From: Rhizobiaceae bacterium
Lineage (GTDB): Bacteria; Pseudomonadota; Alphaproteobacteria; Rhizobiales; Rhizobiaceae
Direction: 5' to 3'
Assembly: GCA_025698895.1 (NCBI GenBank)
Contig: JAILWO010000003.1
Location: forward strand, 558,001-622,000
Length of the DNA stretch: 64,000 nucleotides
Position 1 is the first letter of the stretch. Every line of letters begins with the position of its first letter. Under the pieces are notes generated by a model. The model was not told the DNA's origin and ran no database searches. It saw only the letters and a list, made by a program, of their open reading frames with translations. Below are positions 63,846 through 64,000 of this stretch, in pieces. The translations under genes and the position numbers were made by a program.

Positions 63846-64000
63846 TCAGGCGAAACCGCGCCCGTTTCCTGTCCGCTGGAAATATATCAGATCGAGGGCA
63901 AGGCTGGGCTTTCCCAGAATCGTCAGTATCGCATGCGCCTGACCGCGATGATGCGTCTGGTGATTGAAGAAATGGGCGAGCGCTGGCGCCAGTCTTTGGC
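63846..64000 (-). CDS. DinB family protein (partial, N-terminus outside window)
   Basis: The last 51 codons of a minus-strand gene that continues beyond the right edge. The visible part includes HFFNHQTHHRGQAHAIL, with the conserved metal-ligand His spacing of DinB proteins, and LDLIYFQRTGNG near the stop (63846-63848). DinB proteins are four-helix bundles, often thiol-transferases or stress proteins. The preceding 181 bases (63665-63845) hold no gene. Confidence 0.85.
   Translation of the reverse strand, partial: QRLAPALAHFFNHQTHHRGQAHAILTILGKPSLALDLIYFQRTGNGRGFA

Overview
The window is about 64 kb of dense, GC-rich chromosome from an alphaproteobacterium. Gene content and order point to Hyphomicrobiales (Rhizobiales), probably something close to Phyllobacteriaceae such as Mesorhizobium. 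The evidence is the fabD-fabG-acpP-fabF-mltG-yicC-gmk run, the rsmA-pdxA-surA-like-lptD-lptG-lptF run, the dnaB-alr-radA-cvpA-purF-SDR run, a TIGR02301 protein and an ArsR-Atm1-psd-pssA block. No rRNA, recognisable tRNA, insertion sequence, prophage or CRISPR array is visible, so this is essentially core chromosome with a few accessory single genes.

Layout. 0-6 kb: a partial ygfZ-like gene, dihydroorotase, three small conserved hypotheticals, a NUDIX hydrolase, a YedK/HMCES-type SRAP protein and a LysE-family exporter. 6-12.4 kb: cysS, a nested palindromic repeat, a translationally coupled VOC-GFA-cimA operon, rarD and a GST. 12.4-16.4 kb: a secreted GDPD, a LOG-family protein and a large LysM protein. 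16.5-20.4 kb: an ArsR regulator, an Atm1-type exporter, psd and pssA. 20.4-27.4 kb: OsmC, an SLC13 permease, a secreted lectin-like protein, an NCS1 transporter, an SDR, a secreted hypothetical and DoxX.

27.4-38 kb (mostly minus strand): purF, cvpA, radA, alr and dnaB, then a small-gene interval (65-aa ORF, cspA, an 86-aa basic protein, cfa), then rplI, rpsR and rpsF. 38-41.4 kb: a secreted alpha/beta hydrolase and an ABC-2 transporter. 41.6-48.5 kb: type II fatty-acid synthesis genes, mltG, yicC and gmk. 48.5-50.3 kb: a DUF1772-like membrane protein divergent from a TetR regulator, and a small membrane protein. 50.3-58 kb (minus): rsmA, pdxA, surA-like, lptD, lptG and lptF. 58-64 kb: pepA, holC, a membrane protein, an enoyl-CoA hydratase, an ABC-F ATPase and a partial DinB gene.

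How the genes work together. Envelope biogenesis dominates: fatty-acid synthesis, PE synthesis (pssA and psd), cyclopropanation, LPS export (lptD/F/G) and murein handling (mltG, LysM). Replication, translation and nucleotide synthesis genes make up most of the rest. The most unusual signals are non-coding. A 20-bp hairpin sequesters the ribosome-binding site of the lectin-like gene. A palindrome overlaps the start of the ArsR gene that precedes the Atm1 exporter. Other inverted repeats lie in front of acpP, the TetR/DUF1772 pair and the NCS1 transporter. I found no clear multi-gene novel system; the findings are graded accordingly.
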